This document shows positions 36,981 to 45,820 of a stretch of DNA of 64,000 nucleotides, piece by piece (position 1 is the first letter of the stretch; each line of letters starts with the position of its first letter). Where the stretch lies: assembly GCF_014280075.1 (NCBI RefSeq), contig NZ_CP047950.1, positions 1,054,001 through 1,118,000 on the forward strand. Reading direction: 5' to 3'. A program made the translations under genes and the position numbers. The notes below the pieces were generated by a model, which saw nothing but the letters and a program-made list of their open reading frames with translations, ran no database searches and was not told the origin of the DNA. The stretch comes from Synechococcus sp. A15-62. Lineage in GTDB: Bacteria; Cyanobacteriota; Cyanobacteriia; PCC-6307; Cyanobiaceae.

Positions 36981-37676
36981 ATGGCAGCCCTGGGTGAATC
37001 TGGTCCCGATGCAAACGCAGATGATCCATTTGACCGTCTCGGACTAAGCCGCGACGCCGGCTTCGAGCAGGTTCAGGCGGCCAAGGCACGTTGTCTCGCC
37101 GAGGTTTCCGGTGATGATCAGGCCAGAGCCAAGATCGAAGCGGCCTACGACGCCGTCCTGATGGCGCGTCTTCGGGACCGGCAACAGGGTCAGGTGAGTG
37201 CTGCTGCAGCGACAGCGTCCGAGCGGGAGGCGATGGCGGGTTCGATGCCTGCTCCGCCAGCTCAGGCACCGATGGGCAATGTGTTGTCGAACCTCCGCAA
37301 CAAGCTGCCCGACCCCTCCCAGTCCCTCTCCGGGCTGAAGCCGGATTGGGCCCTGGTGGAAGGGCAAGGGCGTTCCGTGCGCCTCATTGCCGGGATCATC
37401 GGCATTGCTCTTTTGCTGATCTCCGCCGGCAGCATCCAATTGGTGCTGGCCCTTGCAACCATTGGTGTTTTTCTCAGTCAGGTTCGCCGTGGTCGCCGCC
37501 CACTGGCATCCCTGGGGTGGACGTTGTTGGTGCTCAGTGTTGGTTTGGCGGCAGGCTCTTTGCTGAACCTTGCGCTTTCCCCCACTGCTGTTGAGCAGCT
37601 GGCTCTCAGTTCGCTGCAGATTCAAGCCCTGCCAGCCGCTCTTCTGCTGTGGGCTGCAGCTCTGTTCCTGGCCTGA
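36981..37676 (+). CDS. CPP1-like/cell growth defect factor family membrane protein
   Basis: 231 residues. The N-terminus DDPFDRLGLSRDAGFEQVQAAKARCL is a J-like helical domain lacking the HPD motif, followed by a linker and four membrane helices (about residues 130-230). The plant homologue CPP1 is a holdase for protochlorophyllide oxidoreductase at the chloroplast envelope and thylakoid. In cyanobacteria the family is linked to photosynthetic membrane biogenesis. Family assignment is good, the client protein is inferred. Confidence 0.8.
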   Translation: MAALGESGPDANADDPFDRLGLSRDAGFEQVQAAKARCLAEVSGDDQARAKIEAAYDAVLMARLRDRQQGQVSAAAATASEREAMAGSMPAPPAQAPMGNVLSNLRNKLPDPSQSLSGLKPDWALVEGQGRSVRLIAGIIGIALLLISAGSIQLVLALATIGVFLSQVRRGRRPLASLGWTLLVLSVGLAAGSLLNLALSPTAVEQLALSSLQIQALPAALLLWAAALFLA

Positions 37677-37679
37677 ACT

Positions 37680-38597
37680 TCAGGCCGCCGCCGGTAGACC
37701 GTCAATCAGCTCCTGGAGCTCCGCAGCGCTCACGTCATAACGGTTGTTGCAGAAGTGGCAGGTCAGTTCTGCCCCGCCATCTTTGTCCCGCATGTCAGTG
37801 AGTTCGTCTCTGCCCAGCAGGACCAGGGCTGCTTTGCTGCGCTCATGGCTGCAAGGGCAGAAAAAACGCAGCTCCTGACTGGCCTCGGCATCGTCGAGGG
37901 GTTTGGGATCAAGGTCGGGGAAGACGTCTAGAAGCAGATCCTCTAGCTGGTCTCCACTTGCCGCCAGCCGCTGACTGAATCCAGTGATCTCGCGGCAACG
38001 CTGTTCAATCAGCTCCACCAGGGCCGGCTCTTCCGCCGCTTTGGGAAGAATTTGAACCAGCAGGCCACCACTGGCGTGGATGCCGGCGCTGTTCACCTGC
38101 TCACCCACAAACACTGCGGAAGGGGTTTGTTCAGAGTGGAGCAGATAGGAGGCAACATCCTCACCAATGCCTCCGCTAACGAGCTCAACGGTGCTGTTGA
38201 AGGGCTCGCCCTTGCCGTCATCACGCATCACGTGGAGGTAACCGGTTCCAGCCGCCTCCTTGAAGTTGAAGCTGAAATGGCCTGCTTCGTCCTGAATCGG
38301 GTCGAGTTCGAGGGCCGGCTCGCCGACGTAGCCGCGCACAGTTCCGTTGCGGCCGGCATCCACCATCAGGTTCTTGATCGGACCATCGGAGCCCAGACGC
38401 AGATTCACTCGGCCGTGGCTCACCTTCATCGAACTGGCGAGCATCAGTCCCGCCGTCATGGCCCGTCCCAGCATCACGCTGGTGAGGAACGACAGCCCAT
38501 GGCGCTCCCTTGCCTCACGCACGATGTTTGTTGTCGATACCGCCACCAATCGGATGCCACCTGCAGCGGCTGTTGCGCGAACCAGCCGGTCGGCCAT
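37680..38597 (-). CDS. hslO: Redox-regulated molecular chaperone Hsp33
   Basis: 305 residues. The N-terminal domain has [13 protein letters not shown]; the C-terminal zinc switch has FFCPCSHER and CHFCNNRYD, the CxC...CxxC pattern that releases zinc on oxidation. Hsp33 is a holdase activated by oxidative and heat stress. It is 14 nt downstream of the ABC ATPase on the same strand. It converges on the CPP1-like gene with 3 nt between stops. Confidence 0.94.
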   Translation of the reverse strand: MADRLVRATAAAGGIRLVAVSTTNIVREARERHGLSFLTSVMLGRAMTAGLMLASSMKVSHGRVNLRLGSDGPIKNLMVDAGRNGTVRGYVGEPALELDPIQDEAGHFSFNFKEAAGTGYLHVMRDDGKGEPFNSTVELVSGGIGEDVASYLLHSEQTPSAVFVGEQVNSAGIHASGGLLVQILPKAAEEPALVELIEQRCREITGFSQRLAASGDQLEDLLLDVFPDLDPKPLDDAEASQELRFFCPCSHERSKAALVLLGRDELTDMRDKDGGAELTCHFCNNRYDVSAAELQELIDGLPAAA

Positions 38598-38611
38598 ATC
38601 CCCTCGGAATC

Positions 38612-39250
38612 TCAGGGCAATGTAGTCATCGGTTCGAGCCGCCCGCTCTGCAAACGCAGGCGTTCGCAGTCCCAGTCTTGAAACAGCTCGGGTTCATGGG
38701 TGACCACGATCAACACCTGTTCACGGGCCAGGCCGGCAAGTAGACCAAGCACGTCGCGTCTCACCGACCAATCCAAACCAGCAGTGGGTTCATCCAGGAG
38801 GAGCACTTCAGCGCCGCGAAGCATCTGCACCGCGAGGGCAAGCCGCCTTTGCTGCCCGCCGCTGAGCCGTTCTGGTGCCGTTGTTGAGGCGATGGTGTCG
38901 AGGCCAACCCGTTCGAGCACGCTCTGTTCGCGCTCATGACCGAGCCGCCGATGGCCCAGCCGCAGTTCCTGCGCCACGCTCAGACCGAGGAAATGGCGCT
39001 CGGGAAACTGGAAAACGATGCCGCACAGCCAGCGCAGCTGCCGTCGTTTCATCACGCTTCCGTTCCAGCGGATGCTGCCGGATGTGGCTGACGCCAAGCC
39101 GCTGATGATCTCCAGCAGCGATGTCTTTCCGGATCCACTGGCGCCAGCGATCAGCAGCGGCCGTCCTTTCTGTGCGTGAAAAGCGACGCCGTCGAGGATG
39201 GGTGCACCGGCCGTTGCAGGTGCATAGGTGATTCCGGAGAGCTCGAGCAT
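38612..39250 (-). CDS. Energy-coupling-factor-like ABC transporter ATP-binding protein
   Basis: 212 residues. Walker [10 protein letters not shown] (36-44), signature [11 protein letters not shown] and Walker [13 protein letters not shown] are intact. The Q-loop [10 protein letters not shown] resembles the FQxPExQxF of ECF-type ATPases. Cyanobacteria and plastids have lone ATPases of this kind whose membrane partners are encoded elsewhere. The nearby hslO is not an obvious functional partner. Confidence 0.85.
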   Translation of the reverse strand: MLELSGITYAPATAGAPILDGVAFHAQKGRPLLIAGASGSGKTSLLEIISGLASATSGSIRWNGSVMKRRQLRWLCGIVFQFPERHFLGLSVAQELRLGHRRLGHEREQSVLERVGLDTIASTTAPERLSGGQQRRLALAVQMLRGAEVLLLDEPTAGLDWSVRRDVLGLLAGLAREQVLIVVTHEPELFQDWDCERLRLQSGRLEPMTTLP

Positions 39251-39291
39251 GCGATCAGCTTGAACGATGATGAAAGCGTCGAGATGGCCCC

Positions 39292-39741
39292 ATGGACATT
39301 CGTTTTCGTGAAGTCGATCCCTTTAATTGCTGGTTATGGATTCGTTTTTCGGAACCTCCTAGCCAGGGGGAGCGGAATTACGTCGATGGAGTCTTCGACA
39401 GCTGGTACGTGATCGGGCGTTTGGGCGGCTTCAACGCAGAAAACCTGCAGGTGCATGACGCAGGTTCTGATCTCAGTTGGATGACCTACGACAACGATGG
39501 GGCGGAGTCGGCGATGCCCGCCCTGATGCACAACATGGGGCAGCTCGAATACCAGAACGACTGGGGACGGTGCTGGGTGGATCTCGGTACGTCGGATGGT
39601 GTTGCCATCGATGTTCTGATCAATGCCCTGCGTCAACTTGACTCCGACGTGGTTCAGATCGAAGAGCTGGTGGTTGGTGGGGTCAATGAAAATTGGCCGG
39701 TTGAAGATCATCCCGACAGCGTTTTCCCTGCCGGTGGCTGA
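39292..39741 (+). CDS. DUF3531-type cyanobacterial/plastid protein
   Basis: 149 residues beginning MDIRFREVDPFNCWLWIRF, the family's usual N-terminus. It is a soluble, acidic protein found in cyanobacteria and chloroplasts, with function unknown to me. The rsmE start lies within its last 8 nt, so the pair is translationally coupled. Confidence 0.72.
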   Translation: MDIRFREVDPFNCWLWIRFSEPPSQGERNYVDGVFDSWYVIGRLGGFNAENLQVHDAGSDLSWMTYDNDGAESAMPALMHNMGQLEYQNDWGRCWVDLGTSDGVAIDVLINALRQLDSDVVQIEELVVGGVNENWPVEDHPDSVFPAGG

Positions 39742-40465
39742 ACGCCGGCGCTTGCTTCTGTCGCCGGATCGCCTGGAGCAGGGTGGATCGGTTCTGCTCA
39801 ACACCGAAGAGCAGCACTACCTGCGGAGAGTGTTGCGTCTGCGCTGTGGCGAGCAGGTGGATGTGATCGATGGCTGCGGCCGCCTCACTCGCGCAACCCT
39901 GATGGAGCCGCAGTTGCTTGGGCTCGACAGTTCAGTGCAGAACATTGAACCCTCGCCAAAACCTCAGCTGGGCCTGGCCGTGGCCTTGATGCGGCGGGGG
40001 ATGGATGAGGTGGTCCGAATGGCCTGTGAGCTTGGGATTGATCGGATCCAGCCCCTGCGCTGCGATCACTGTGTTCCCCAGGCCGACCACCGACCCGAGC
40101 GCTGGGCCACGATCATTCGTGAGGCGGTGGAGCAGTGCGAGCGGTTATGGATACCGCAGCTGCATGAGGTGAACGGTTTATCCGAATGGATTGGAGAACA
40201 GGACGGTCTGCGTCTTGTAGGGGTCACACGCGAGTCGGCCGCTCCATCGTTGGATCAATGTTTGCGCCAACAGGGGAATGCAAGCAAGACCACTTGGGTG
40301 GTGACCGGTCCTGAGGGGGGATGGACTTCAGCAGAGCAGAGTCTCTTTGCCCAAGCGGGGGTCCGGCCTGTGCGGATGGGAGCAACCATCCTGCGCAGTT
40401 CGACAGCAGCGGTGGCAGGCGCGGTGGAACTGGTGCGTTGGCGCGATGACCTGATCAGCTCTTGA
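39734..40465 (+). CDS. rsmE: 16S rRNA m3U1498 methyltransferase RsmE
   Basis: 243 residues from GTG 39734. It has a PUA-like N-terminal domain (EEQHYLRRVLRLRCGEQV) and a SPOUT domain with the trefoil-knot motifs VVTGPEGGWTSAE and RMGATILRSSTAAVA. It methylates U1498 in the decoding centre of 16S rRNA. The start overlaps the upstream gene by 8 nt; the stop overlaps a convergent gene by 11 nt. Confidence 0.92.
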   Translation: MAERRRLLLSPDRLEQGGSVLLNTEEQHYLRRVLRLRCGEQVDVIDGCGRLTRATLMEPQLLGLDSSVQNIEPSPKPQLGLAVALMRRGMDEVVRMACELGIDRIQPLRCDHCVPQADHRPERWATIIREAVEQCERLWIPQLHEVNGLSEWIGEQDGLRLVGVTRESAAPSLDQCLRQQGNASKTTWVVTGPEGGWTSAEQSLFAQAGVRPVRMGATILRSSTAAVAGAVELVRWRDDLISS

Positions 40466-40886
40466 ACAGATCCTGAGACATTCCGCGGAAGGATTTCAGA
40501 GCTGCACCGGGTCGACGGCTGCGCTGACGCAGGCCGCCACCAGGCATCAGGTTGCTGGGAGCAAAGGTGGAATAGGTCACGGCCGGGCGGGCTGCCTCCG
40601 CTGCAGCCAGTTCAGCGGCGATGGCTTCTGCAGTGGTGAGTGAGGTTGCGGGCTGGGAGCTGGGCTCAGCGTTGACTTCGGAAACGGCCTCTGAGGCAGA
40701 AGGCTTGGCTGCAGCTGAAGGCTCGGAAGGTGCCTCAGGTGTTGCAACAGCGTTTGCGGCGACGACAACTGCCTCAACCGGCGCTTCTTCGCTTGCTGGA
40801 GCCTCCTGTTGAGGCAGCTCAAGGGTGGCCGGAGCGGCGGAGTCATCCAGGGTGAGGAAAAAACCCTTGTTGCTGTTGAACACCAT
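40455..40886 (-). CDS. Ala/Glu/Pro-rich low-complexity protein, hypothetical
   Basis: 143 residues. A short ordered N-terminus (MVFNSNKGFFLTLDD) and C-terminus (a Gly-Gly-Arg-rich segment ending ALKSFRGMSQDLFKS) flank an Ala/Pro/Glu/Ser-rich middle that is probably disordered. The two conserved-looking ends joined by a flexible linker suggest an adaptor or scaffold. Function unknown. Convergent overlap with rsmE by 11 nt. Confidence 0.62.
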   Translation of the reverse strand: MVFNSNKGFFLTLDDSAAPATLELPQQEAPASEEAPVEAVVVAANAVATPEAPSEPSAAAKPSASEAVSEVNAEPSSQPATSLTTAEAIAAELAAAEAARPAVTYSTFAPSNLMPGGGLRQRSRRPGAALKSFRGMSQDLFKS

Positions 40887-40945
40887 CCGGTCGACCAGAG
40901 AACGAACGCCCCCGATTCTCCCTCTGCAATGGCCGCAGGCAGGAG

Positions 40946-41692
40946 ATGCTTAGGGCACTGCAACACGGTGTGATGTCCCCACTCTGGATTCAGGCCCTGC
41001 TGGTGAATTCGGTTTTGATTGCAATGGCGCAGCGCACAACCGTGCTCACCCGCAGTGGATGGGTCCATGCGGCTGCATTGGGCACGATTCTTTGGGGTTG
41101 CTTGGGGTGGTCGGGCTGGTTGGCCGTGGTCGCCTACCTCTGCCTGGGAAGTCTGGTCACCAAGATCGGCTTTCAGAACAAGCAGAGCCGCGGTCTTGCC
41201 GAGGGCCGCGGTGGGCAGCGGGGCCCAGAAAACGTCTGGGGTTCCGCTGCTGTTGGAGCCTTCCTGGCACTGCTCATCGGTGCCGGCGTCGAGCCCCATC
41301 AGCTGTTGTTGGTTGGTTTTGCTGCGAGTTTCGCCGCCAAGTTGGCCGACACCTTCGGCAGTGAGATCGGCAAGCGTTTCGGTCGAACCACTGTGTTGAT
41401 CACCAGCCTGCGGGTGGTCCCGCCAGGCACCGAGGGGGCCATCAGCCTCGAGGGAACCCTGGCCAGTGCCGCTGGCAGTATCGCCATGACCCTGGTGATG
41501 CTGACCCTGCAGCTGGTTCCCTCATGGCCTGTGGCGGGGCTGGTGATGCTGGTTGGTCTGGTGGCAACCCTTGCCGAAAGCCTGCTTGGCGCTCTTGTGC
41601 AGGATCGCGTGGCCTGGTTGAGCAATGAGCTAGTCAATGCTCTTCAGACCCTCTTGGCCGCAGTTTTGGCGATGCTGCTGATGGCGCTTTAA
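40946..41692 (+). CDS. DUF92 membrane protein, phytyl-phosphate kinase (VTE6)-like
   Basis: 248 residues with about six membrane helices and the DUF92 motifs GSLVTKIGFQNKQSRGLAEG, RGPENVWGSAA, AKLADTFGSEIGK and EGAISLEGT. Plant VTE6 and its Synechocystis relative phosphorylate phytyl-phosphate to phytyl-diphosphate, recycling phytol from chlorophyll for tocopherol. That fits a chlorophyll-making host. The start may be ATG 40946 or ATG 40973. It abuts the stop of the convergent sigma factor gene with no intergenic base. Confidence 0.82.
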   Translation: MLRALQHGVMSPLWIQALLVNSVLIAMAQRTTVLTRSGWVHAAALGTILWGCLGWSGWLAVVAYLCLGSLVTKIGFQNKQSRGLAEGRGGQRGPENVWGSAAVGAFLALLIGAGVEPHQLLLVGFAASFAAKLADTFGSEIGKRFGRTTVLITSLRVVPPGTEGAISLEGTLASAAGSIAMTLVMLTLQLVPSWPVAGLVMLVGLVATLAESLLGALVQDRVAWLSNELVNALQTLLAAVLAMLLMAL

Positions 41693-42448
41693 TCAGCTGC
41701 TCTGGATTGGGATCAGACCATCGCGTTGGGCCCATTGCCGCAGCAGTCGAAGGCCCTCATCGAGATGAAGACGCAGGCTTGAGCGGCTGCAATTCAGGAC
41801 TTGAGCCAGATCCTTGAGGCTCTGGCCTTCGATCAAGTGGCCTTTCAGCACCGTGCCGGCCAGGCCATCCACCTGATGCAGCACGCTCTTCAGCCAGTCC
41901 AGGTGTTCGTCAACCTCACAAGCTTGTGTTGGTTCCAGAGGGCTGGCACTCAGGTCGACGACCTGGCTGACCCCATGGCTCCTCACGGCCTCGGCCCACC
42001 GCTCCGGACGAACCAAGAGAGTGTCAGCAAGCTCCTGATCGCTGAGGCTCGGTTGCTGGTTTTGTTCGCGTTCGCGCTGAATCTTCATCCCGGCTGCGTA
42101 GAGATCACGCAGCCTCCAGGGAATTCGAACCATGCGTGATCGATCGCGTCGGTAGTGAAGGATTTGACCGGTAGCCCGCGACAGCAGATAGCTGCTGGGT
42201 TTCACCCGTCGCTGCGGATCCAACCGATCCACGCCTCGGATCAATCCAACCCGGGACTCCTGCAGCAGATCGTCGAACTCCTCAGGCCCGCGTTGCTGTT
42301 GGCGACGGGCCGCGCAGTGGGCCAGACCTAGGTGTTTGAGAGCCTGCTGATTGCGTCGTGCAATGCAGGGCGGCAGTCCGCGACGAGACTCGTGCCGCAG
42401 GTGGCGTTGAGAAATCAAGGGATCAGTGCAACTGATCCAACGGTTCAA
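41693..42448 (-). CDS. Sigma-70 family RNA polymerase sigma factor, group 3-like
   Basis: 251 residues. Region 2 is visible as FDDLLQESRVGLIRGVDRLDP followed by a stretch ending YRRDRSRMVRIPWRLRDL, close to the SigF/SigB class. Region 3 is short, and region 4 has a helix-turn-helix LKDLAQVLNCSRSSLRLHL. Group 3 factors control specialised regulons. The TTG start is uncertain; other starts within 30 codons are open. A divergent small PCP_red gene begins 84 nt away. Confidence 0.78.
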   Translation of the reverse strand: MNRWISCTDPLISQRHLRHESRRGLPPCIARRNQQALKHLGLAHCAARRQQQRGPEEFDDLLQESRVGLIRGVDRLDPQRRVKPSSYLLSRATGQILHYRRDRSRMVRIPWRLRDLYAAGMKIQREREQNQQPSLSDQELADTLLVRPERWAEAVRSHGVSQVVDLSASPLEPTQACEVDEHLDWLKSVLHQVDGLAGTVLKGHLIEGQSLKDLAQVLNCSRSSLRLHLDEGLRLLRQWAQRDGLIPIQSS

Positions 42449-42531
42449 CGCTCAGCCCCGAAGCGGTTGCCCCTTTAGTGCCGCAGATCGGCACTTTCGT
42501 GCCGGATCATGGGTGCAACAGTTTTGGATTG

Positions 42532-42696
42532 ATGGACTGGCAACCAGAGGCCCTGGCAGCACTCAAGAAAGATGTTCCGTTCTTCGTTCGGCCTGCTGTG
42601 CGTAAACGGGTTGAGGCGATGGCGGATTCAGATGGACGGTCCGACATTGACCTGGATTTCTACAAAACCGCCAAGCAGGCCATGGCCCCGAGCTAA
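42532..42696 (+). CDS. Stand-alone PCP_red domain protein
   Basis: 54 residues: MDWQPEALAALKKDVPFFV followed by RPAVRKRVEAMADSDG and a C-terminal AKQAM. This is the small C-terminal domain of the light-independent protochlorophyllide reductase B subunit (ChlB), here encoded alone. Stand-alone copies are known in cyanobacteria; the role is unknown but may involve pigment binding or ChlB-like interactions. It starts 84 nt from the divergent sigma factor gene. Confidence 0.75.
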   Translation: MDWQPEALAALKKDVPFFVRPAVRKRVEAMADSDGRSDIDLDFYKTAKQAMAPS

Positions 42697-42699
42697 CCC

Positions 42700-42867
42700 T
42701 CAGGAGGGGTCGAGATCGCAGCGCTGCAATTCCGGCTGGGTCAAACGGTCAACGATGCGTGCCATATCGAGGGCGGTCAGTTCACCGTTTTCATCCCACT
42801 TGAGCGTGGTTTTGCGCTGGGCAGGGGGGTGGCCGGCAGCGCGTTGTGCAGAGCGGTCAGGTCCCAA
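42700..42867 (-). CDS. Small acidic/basic protein, hypothetical
   Basis: 55 codons from TTG 42867 to TGA 42702-42700. The C-terminal part reads KTTLKWDENGELTALDMARI then VDRLTQPELQRCDLDPS, which looks protein-like (amphipathic, charged). It converges on the PCP_red gene with 3 nt between stops. The start is uncertain because a stop codon lies just upstream in frame. No homologue is recognised. Confidence 0.42.
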   Translation of the reverse strand: MGPDRSAQRAAGHPPAQRKTTLKWDENGELTALDMARIVDRLTQPELQRCDLDPS

Positions 42868-42921
42868 GTCTGATCACCAATGTCAGGAGAGCCACACATT
42901 AGTCGCCGCTGCGGGTCTCGT

Positions 42922-43608
42922 TTACATGCTGATAGGAGTTGATGTGTTAAGTGGAGCAAGTCCGGCCCACTCCCGCAGAGGCGCCCACTGATCCAAGCGC
43001 TGGTCCAGCCAGCGGTGGCCGTCTGCATTGAGATGGATTCCGTCGGGTTCCATCCAGGTCAACCAGTCGGGCTCCTCCTGCATCTCCTGATGCATGGGCA
43101 GGAAGGGCACATCAGCCTCACGGCACTGTTCGGCCATCACGGCCTCCGTTGCCGCGATCTGCCTGTTGCCGTACCAGAGGCAACCGGCAAAGGGCATCAC
43201 GTGCTCATCCACCGCTGTGAGGCCCAGCACAAACACCTGCACTTCCTGGGTCAACTCCTTGAGAAGTTGTCCCAGGCCGAACGAAAAGGCCTCTACATCC
43301 AGTTGGGGTCTGCCGTCGATTCGACCAACGCGGGCGGTGTCATTCAGCCCGACACTGAGCAGCAGCCCGCCAGGTGTTTGGCGACGCAGTTCGCCGCGGC
43401 AGCTCCACTCGCTGCGCCAGCGGGCGGCCACGCGTTCCAGGCCATCGCCGCGCACACCAAGCGGGTACACCACCGGTGCGTTCGGCAGGTTCATCCAGCG
43501 CAGGCGCAGCCGTTGGCACCAACCACCTGCTTCACGGTCACCCCAGCCATGCACGCCACTGTCCCCGAGCACGATCAGCTGACGGGGGACCTCGTTCGCA
43601 CCGCTCAT
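42922..43608 (-). CDS. SGNH/GDSL-family hydrolase
   Basis: 228 residues. Block I LIVLGDSGVHGWG (catalytic Ser about residue 17), block III VGLNDTARVG and block V DGIHLNADGH (Asp/His) are all present. SGNH enzymes are esterases or lipases on varied substrates. The start overlaps the phosphonate permease stop (ATGA), so it is the last gene of the phn operon. No signal peptide is seen, so it is probably cytoplasmic. Confidence 0.83.
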   Translation of the reverse strand: MSGANEVPRQLIVLGDSGVHGWGDREAGGWCQRLRLRWMNLPNAPVVYPLGVRGDGLERVAARWRSEWSCRGELRRQTPGGLLLSVGLNDTARVGRIDGRPQLDVEAFSFGLGQLLKELTQEVQVFVLGLTAVDEHVMPFAGCLWYGNRQIAATEAVMAEQCREADVPFLPMHQEMQEEPDWLTWMEPDGIHLNADGHRWLDQRLDQWAPLREWAGLAPLNTSTPISM

Positions 43609-45137
43609 AAAGCCATCGCCCGGCTGTTCCAGCTCCCCTGAAGTTGTTCCCCCAGGCTCTCACCCAACAGTGTGAGCACCGCGGAAATCAGCACGATCCA
43701 GAGCACCAACCACCAATGAAACGAGCTGAGGGCTTCCATCAGCTGCCAGCCAAGACCGGCTCCCCCAACCATTCCGATGATCGCGGTGTCGCGCAGGATC
43801 ACATCCAATCGGTAGCTCGCATAGGTGAGGTAGGCGCGACTCACATCCGCCAGCGGGCCGTAAAGCCAGCTCACCCGAGGGGAGGCGCCGCAGGCCTTCA
43901 TGGTCTGGGCGGAACGTAATCCCGTGCTGCGGATGTCGTCGATCAACACCCGACCCATCACACCCCCGTGGTGCAGCCCTAGGGCCAGCCCCGCCAGGGC
44001 CAGGCTTGGTTTGGCCAGCATCAGAAGCAGCAGTGCGGTGAGAGGAGCCGGGATCAGTCGCAACGCTCCCCACACCACTCCCTGCAGACGCAGGCTGGCC
44101 TGGCTGGGCCAAACCAGCAGCAGCAGTGGTGGAAGGCCGGTAGCAACACAACCGGCGATCAGGGTGATCAACACCGTGGCGCCAATCACCCCGGGCCAGG
44201 AGATCTCAATGGCAGCATTGAATCCCTGGGATCCGTCGATGAGGTTGCCCATAACCATCGACCACTCCGCCACTGGCCAGGTCAGCTGCAGATCCAGCTG
44301 TGTTCCCCAGCCGAGGGCGACCCAGGGGCTGCCCATGGCCACCAGGAGAATCAGCATGCGCGACCAGCTGCGCAGCGTTCGAAGCAATCGGTCGAGCACC
44401 ACCATGGCGATGGCCAGCAACCACAGGCCACTCCACAGTTCCTGAAATTGAAGTGAGCGCAGGCTGAGGCTGAGGTCTGTCCCCAGCCCACCAAGACCGA
44501 AAACGCCCAGAATCAAGGCTGAACGAAGCGCGCAATCAAGGCGGTGGCCGATGTGGTCGCTGATCGGCTCTGCCAGCGGAGGGACAAGCCCGGTGAGCAT
44601 CACGGCCCATGGCGTGGCGCCGGCTCCCTTGAGGACGGGGATGGCCGGCGAAACGTGGCAGTCCACCTGATCGGCGATCACCCTTGCCATCAGAACCGTG
44701 TATGGGATCGCAATGGCACAGATCGCAACCCAGCCATTCAGTCCGAACACCTGAAGCAGCAACAACCCCCAGATCAGTTCATGTACTGCGCGTAGGGGTG
44801 CCAGCCAACGGCGCAAGATCAAGGCAGGCCAACGCACGTCCGCCAGGATTTCCCAGAAGGTGCTTGAGCTCAGCAGGCCGAGACCCACGCCGAGAACACT
44901 GCTGATGCCCCAGGACATCACGGCAATCACCAGGGTGATCTGAAGTCCGTTGAGCAAGCTGCCCAGAACGATGGGATCGATGCAGGGCTGCACGGCCCCA
45001 GCAACGAACCGTTGCAGCAGAGACAGTCCCCCGCCGTGCCCATCGCGCAACAGCACCACGAGAACGCCAACCAGGCTGAGGCCCGGCAGCAATGGGATCA
45101 GCGGCAGGGCTGGCTTCAGGCCGATGCGTAGAGCCAT
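43605..45137 (-). CDS. phnE: Phosphonate/phosphite ABC transporter permease, two fused domains
   Basis: 510 residues, about twice a normal PhnE. Two binding-protein-dependent transport permease modules are visible, each ending in an EAA-like loop: VLKGAGATPWAVMLTGLVPP (about residues 165-185) and MKACGASPRVSWLYGPLAD (about 420-440). At least twelve hydrophobic segments occur. The fusion would let one chain form the whole transmembrane pore. It overlaps phnC by 22 nt. Confidence 0.88.
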   Translation of the reverse strand: MALRIGLKPALPLIPLLPGLSLVGVLVVLLRDGHGGGLSLLQRFVAGAVQPCIDPIVLGSLLNGLQITLVIAVMSWGISSVLGVGLGLLSSSTFWEILADVRWPALILRRWLAPLRAVHELIWGLLLLQVFGLNGWVAICAIAIPYTVLMARVIADQVDCHVSPAIPVLKGAGATPWAVMLTGLVPPLAEPISDHIGHRLDCALRSALILGVFGLGGLGTDLSLSLRSLQFQELWSGLWLLAIAMVVLDRLLRTLRSWSRMLILLVAMGSPWVALGWGTQLDLQLTWPVAEWSMVMGNLIDGSQGFNAAIEISWPGVIGATVLITLIAGCVATGLPPLLLLVWPSQASLRLQGVVWGALRLIPAPLTALLLLMLAKPSLALAGLALGLHHGGVMGRVLIDDIRSTGLRSAQTMKACGASPRVSWLYGPLADVSRAYLTYASYRLDVILRDTAIIGMVGGAGLGWQLMEALSSFHWWLVLWIVLISAVLTLLGESLGEQLQGSWNSRAMAL

Positions 45138-45820
45138 TCCAATTGATCCCGGTGAATGGTCTCTGGAGCCGCATCGATCACCAGGGCACCACCACGGAGC
45201 CCCAGAACCCGATCAAAGCGGTGTATCAGATCCGGTCGATGCAGGCTGATCAGACAGCCCGGCAAGAGAAGAAGGGTGTTGAGAACGTCTTCGGCAAGGC
45301 TGGGATCAAGGGCGGAGAGGGGTTCGTCCGCCAGCACGAGTTCAGGCTGCTGATGCAGCAAACGGCCCAGAGCCACCCGTTGGCGCTGCCCTCCGGAGAG
45401 TTCACGCACGGGCTGTTCAAGCAACTCGGCCTCCAGTTTCACCTGGTGCATCAGTGCCAGGCAGGTTGTCTGGTCCAGGGGACCCAGCAGGTTTCGAATC
45501 GCCCAGAGCAGCCCATGGCGTCCCAGGGCGCCGCTGTTGATGTTCTGGATAACGCTCAGTTCCTCCACCAGGCGCAGGTCCTGCCAGAGCGTGCCGATCT
45601 GACGCCGTTGCCGGCGGGACAGCTGCTGATGGGGACGACCACACCAGTGCACCAATCCTGCATCGGGGCTTAGGGCCCCGTTGCAGAGCTTCAGCAACGT
45701 GGTTTTGCCAGCGCCACTGGCACCGAGCAAAACCACACGCTGGTCCGCACGAAGGGTGAGGGTGATCGGTTGGAGCCGTTGCCCCAGGCAGGCCTGGTGC
45801 AGCTCCAGCAGCGCCGTCAA
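45116..45820 (-). CDS. phnC: Phosphonate/phosphite ABC transporter ATP-binding protein
   Basis: 234 residues. Walker A GASGAGKTT (33-41), Q-loop IGTLWQDLRLVEELSV, signature RELSGGQRQRVALGR and Walker B LVLADEPLSALDP are intact, in the PhnC arrangement. It overlaps phnD by 4 nt (ATGA) and phnE by 22 nt, so the three are one operon. Confidence 0.92.
   Translation of the reverse strand: MTALLELHQACLGQRLQPITLTLRADQRVVLLGASGAGKTTLLKLCNGALSPDAGLVHWCGRPHQQLSRRQRRQIGTLWQDLRLVEELSVIQNINSGALGRHGLLWAIRNLLGPLDQTTCLALMHQVKLEAELLEQPVRELSGGQRQRVALGRLLHQQPELVLADEPLSALDPSLAEDVLNTLLLLPGCLISLHRPDLIHRFDRVLGLRGGALVIDAAPETIHRDQLEWLYASA

Noticed and set aside
42777-43028. 83-codon minus-strand frame across the SGNH gene end
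   Set aside because: It overlaps the C-terminus of the SGNH hydrolase in another frame and looks like a shadow; the 55-codon frame at 42700-42867 is more protein-like.
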